This document shows positions 4,908 through 5,057 of a stretch of DNA of 5,057 nucleotides, piece by piece (position 1 is the first letter of the stretch; each line of letters starts with the position of its first letter). A program made the position numbers and the translations under genes. A model generated the notes under the pieces. It saw nothing but the letters and a program-made list of their open reading frames with translations, was not told the DNA's origin and did not search any database. Source of the stretch: Bacteroidales bacterium UBA5762 (GTDB taxonomy: Bacteria > Bacteroidota > Bacteroidia > Bacteroidales > TTA-H9); contig DIEY01000092.1 of assembly GCA_002418865.1 (NCBI GenBank), forward strand, positions 1 to 5,057. Reading direction: 5' to 3'.

Positions 4908-5057
4908 CTTGCTCGGAGAAACATATAGAAATTCCTAAGTATATAAATGCCCCCCCACCCCGTAACATTCATCCCTCGGCTCGGCATAGATTAGCGAAGC
5001 GTATATACGTCCTGGCTAAAGGACATTTTTACCTGTCTTGCCGTAAGGCAAAGTTTA
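4908..5057. other. Noncoding, structured sequence upstream of the AAA operon
   Basis: I see no convincing gene here on either strand. The stretch contains a C7-A-C4 tract (4950-4961), a perfect 10 bp palindrome CGTATATACG (5000-5009), a hairpin GTCCT-ggctaa-AGGAC (5009-5024) followed by ATTTTT on the plus strand, and a second small hairpin TTGCC-gtaa-GGCAA (5038-5051). It looks like a repeat-rich intergenic spacer, possibly the end of a neighbouring element outside the window. Confidence 0.4.
5009..5030 (+). terminator. Weak terminator-like hairpin with T run
   Basis: GTCCT (5009-5013) and AGGAC (5020-5024) pair around GGCTAA and are followed by ATTTTT on the plus strand. The stem is only 5 bp and no plus-strand gene is visible before it, so real function as a terminator is doubtful. 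Confidence 0.2.

Noticed and set aside
4908..4971. Short minus-strand frame beginning MNVTGWGGIYILRNFYMF
   Set aside because: It is only 26 codons, encoded across a G tract, and resembles a GIY-type start only by chance. It has no support as a gene.

Overview
The window is about 5 kb of AT-rich DNA with every supported gene on the minus strand. The AAA-WYL gene pair, a SprT-like protease of the kind common in Bacteroidetes, a TAnnTTTG-type -7 box and the lack of clear Shine-Dalgarno sequences all suggest a member of the Bacteroidetes (Bacteroidales-like). The taxon is inferred from protein style and promoter type; no rRNA or other marker gene is present.

Right part (2215-5057): a noncoding, hairpin-rich stretch (about 4860-5057) leads to a likely promoter and operator (4799-4833). 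Then come a classic-AAA ATPase with an N-terminal winged-helix-like region (3112-4782) and, three bases later, a WYL-domain transcription factor (2215-3108). The tight spacing indicates co-transcription. A 6+6 bp palindrome sits just upstream of the -7 box and is a natural candidate operator for the WYL protein.

Middle part (1003-2176): this stretch is visibly more AT-rich. It holds a 96-codon hypothetical gene with a GTG start and a gene for a protein resembling the uracil-DNA-glycosylase (UDG) fold. The UDG-like frame is interrupted by an in-frame TAA at 1226-1228. The same frame then stays open for 53 more codons and carries the HPS tripeptide expected at the end of this fold. A strong rho-independent terminator (13 bp stem plus T5 on the minus strand) follows at 1003-1034, so 4782 down to 1003 may be one transcription unit: AAA, WYL, small protein, UDG-like.

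Left part (1-1000): a degraded or interrupted short reading frame (1006 to 725, split by a TAG at 896-898) precedes a complete SprT-like zinc metalloprotease gene (41-700). An 18 bp GC-rich sequence, part of the terminator hairpin after the UDG-like gene, recurs exactly just after the SprT-like gene at the window edge. The same hairpin element therefore follows two unrelated genes about 1 kb apart.

The most interesting possibility is a WYL-regulated AAA ATPase/UDG-like module of accessory, possibly defensive, type, whose effector gene is interrupted in this copy. That is inference from domain content and layout, not something shown by the sequence. No CRISPR array, tRNA, rRNA or recognisable transposase was seen.
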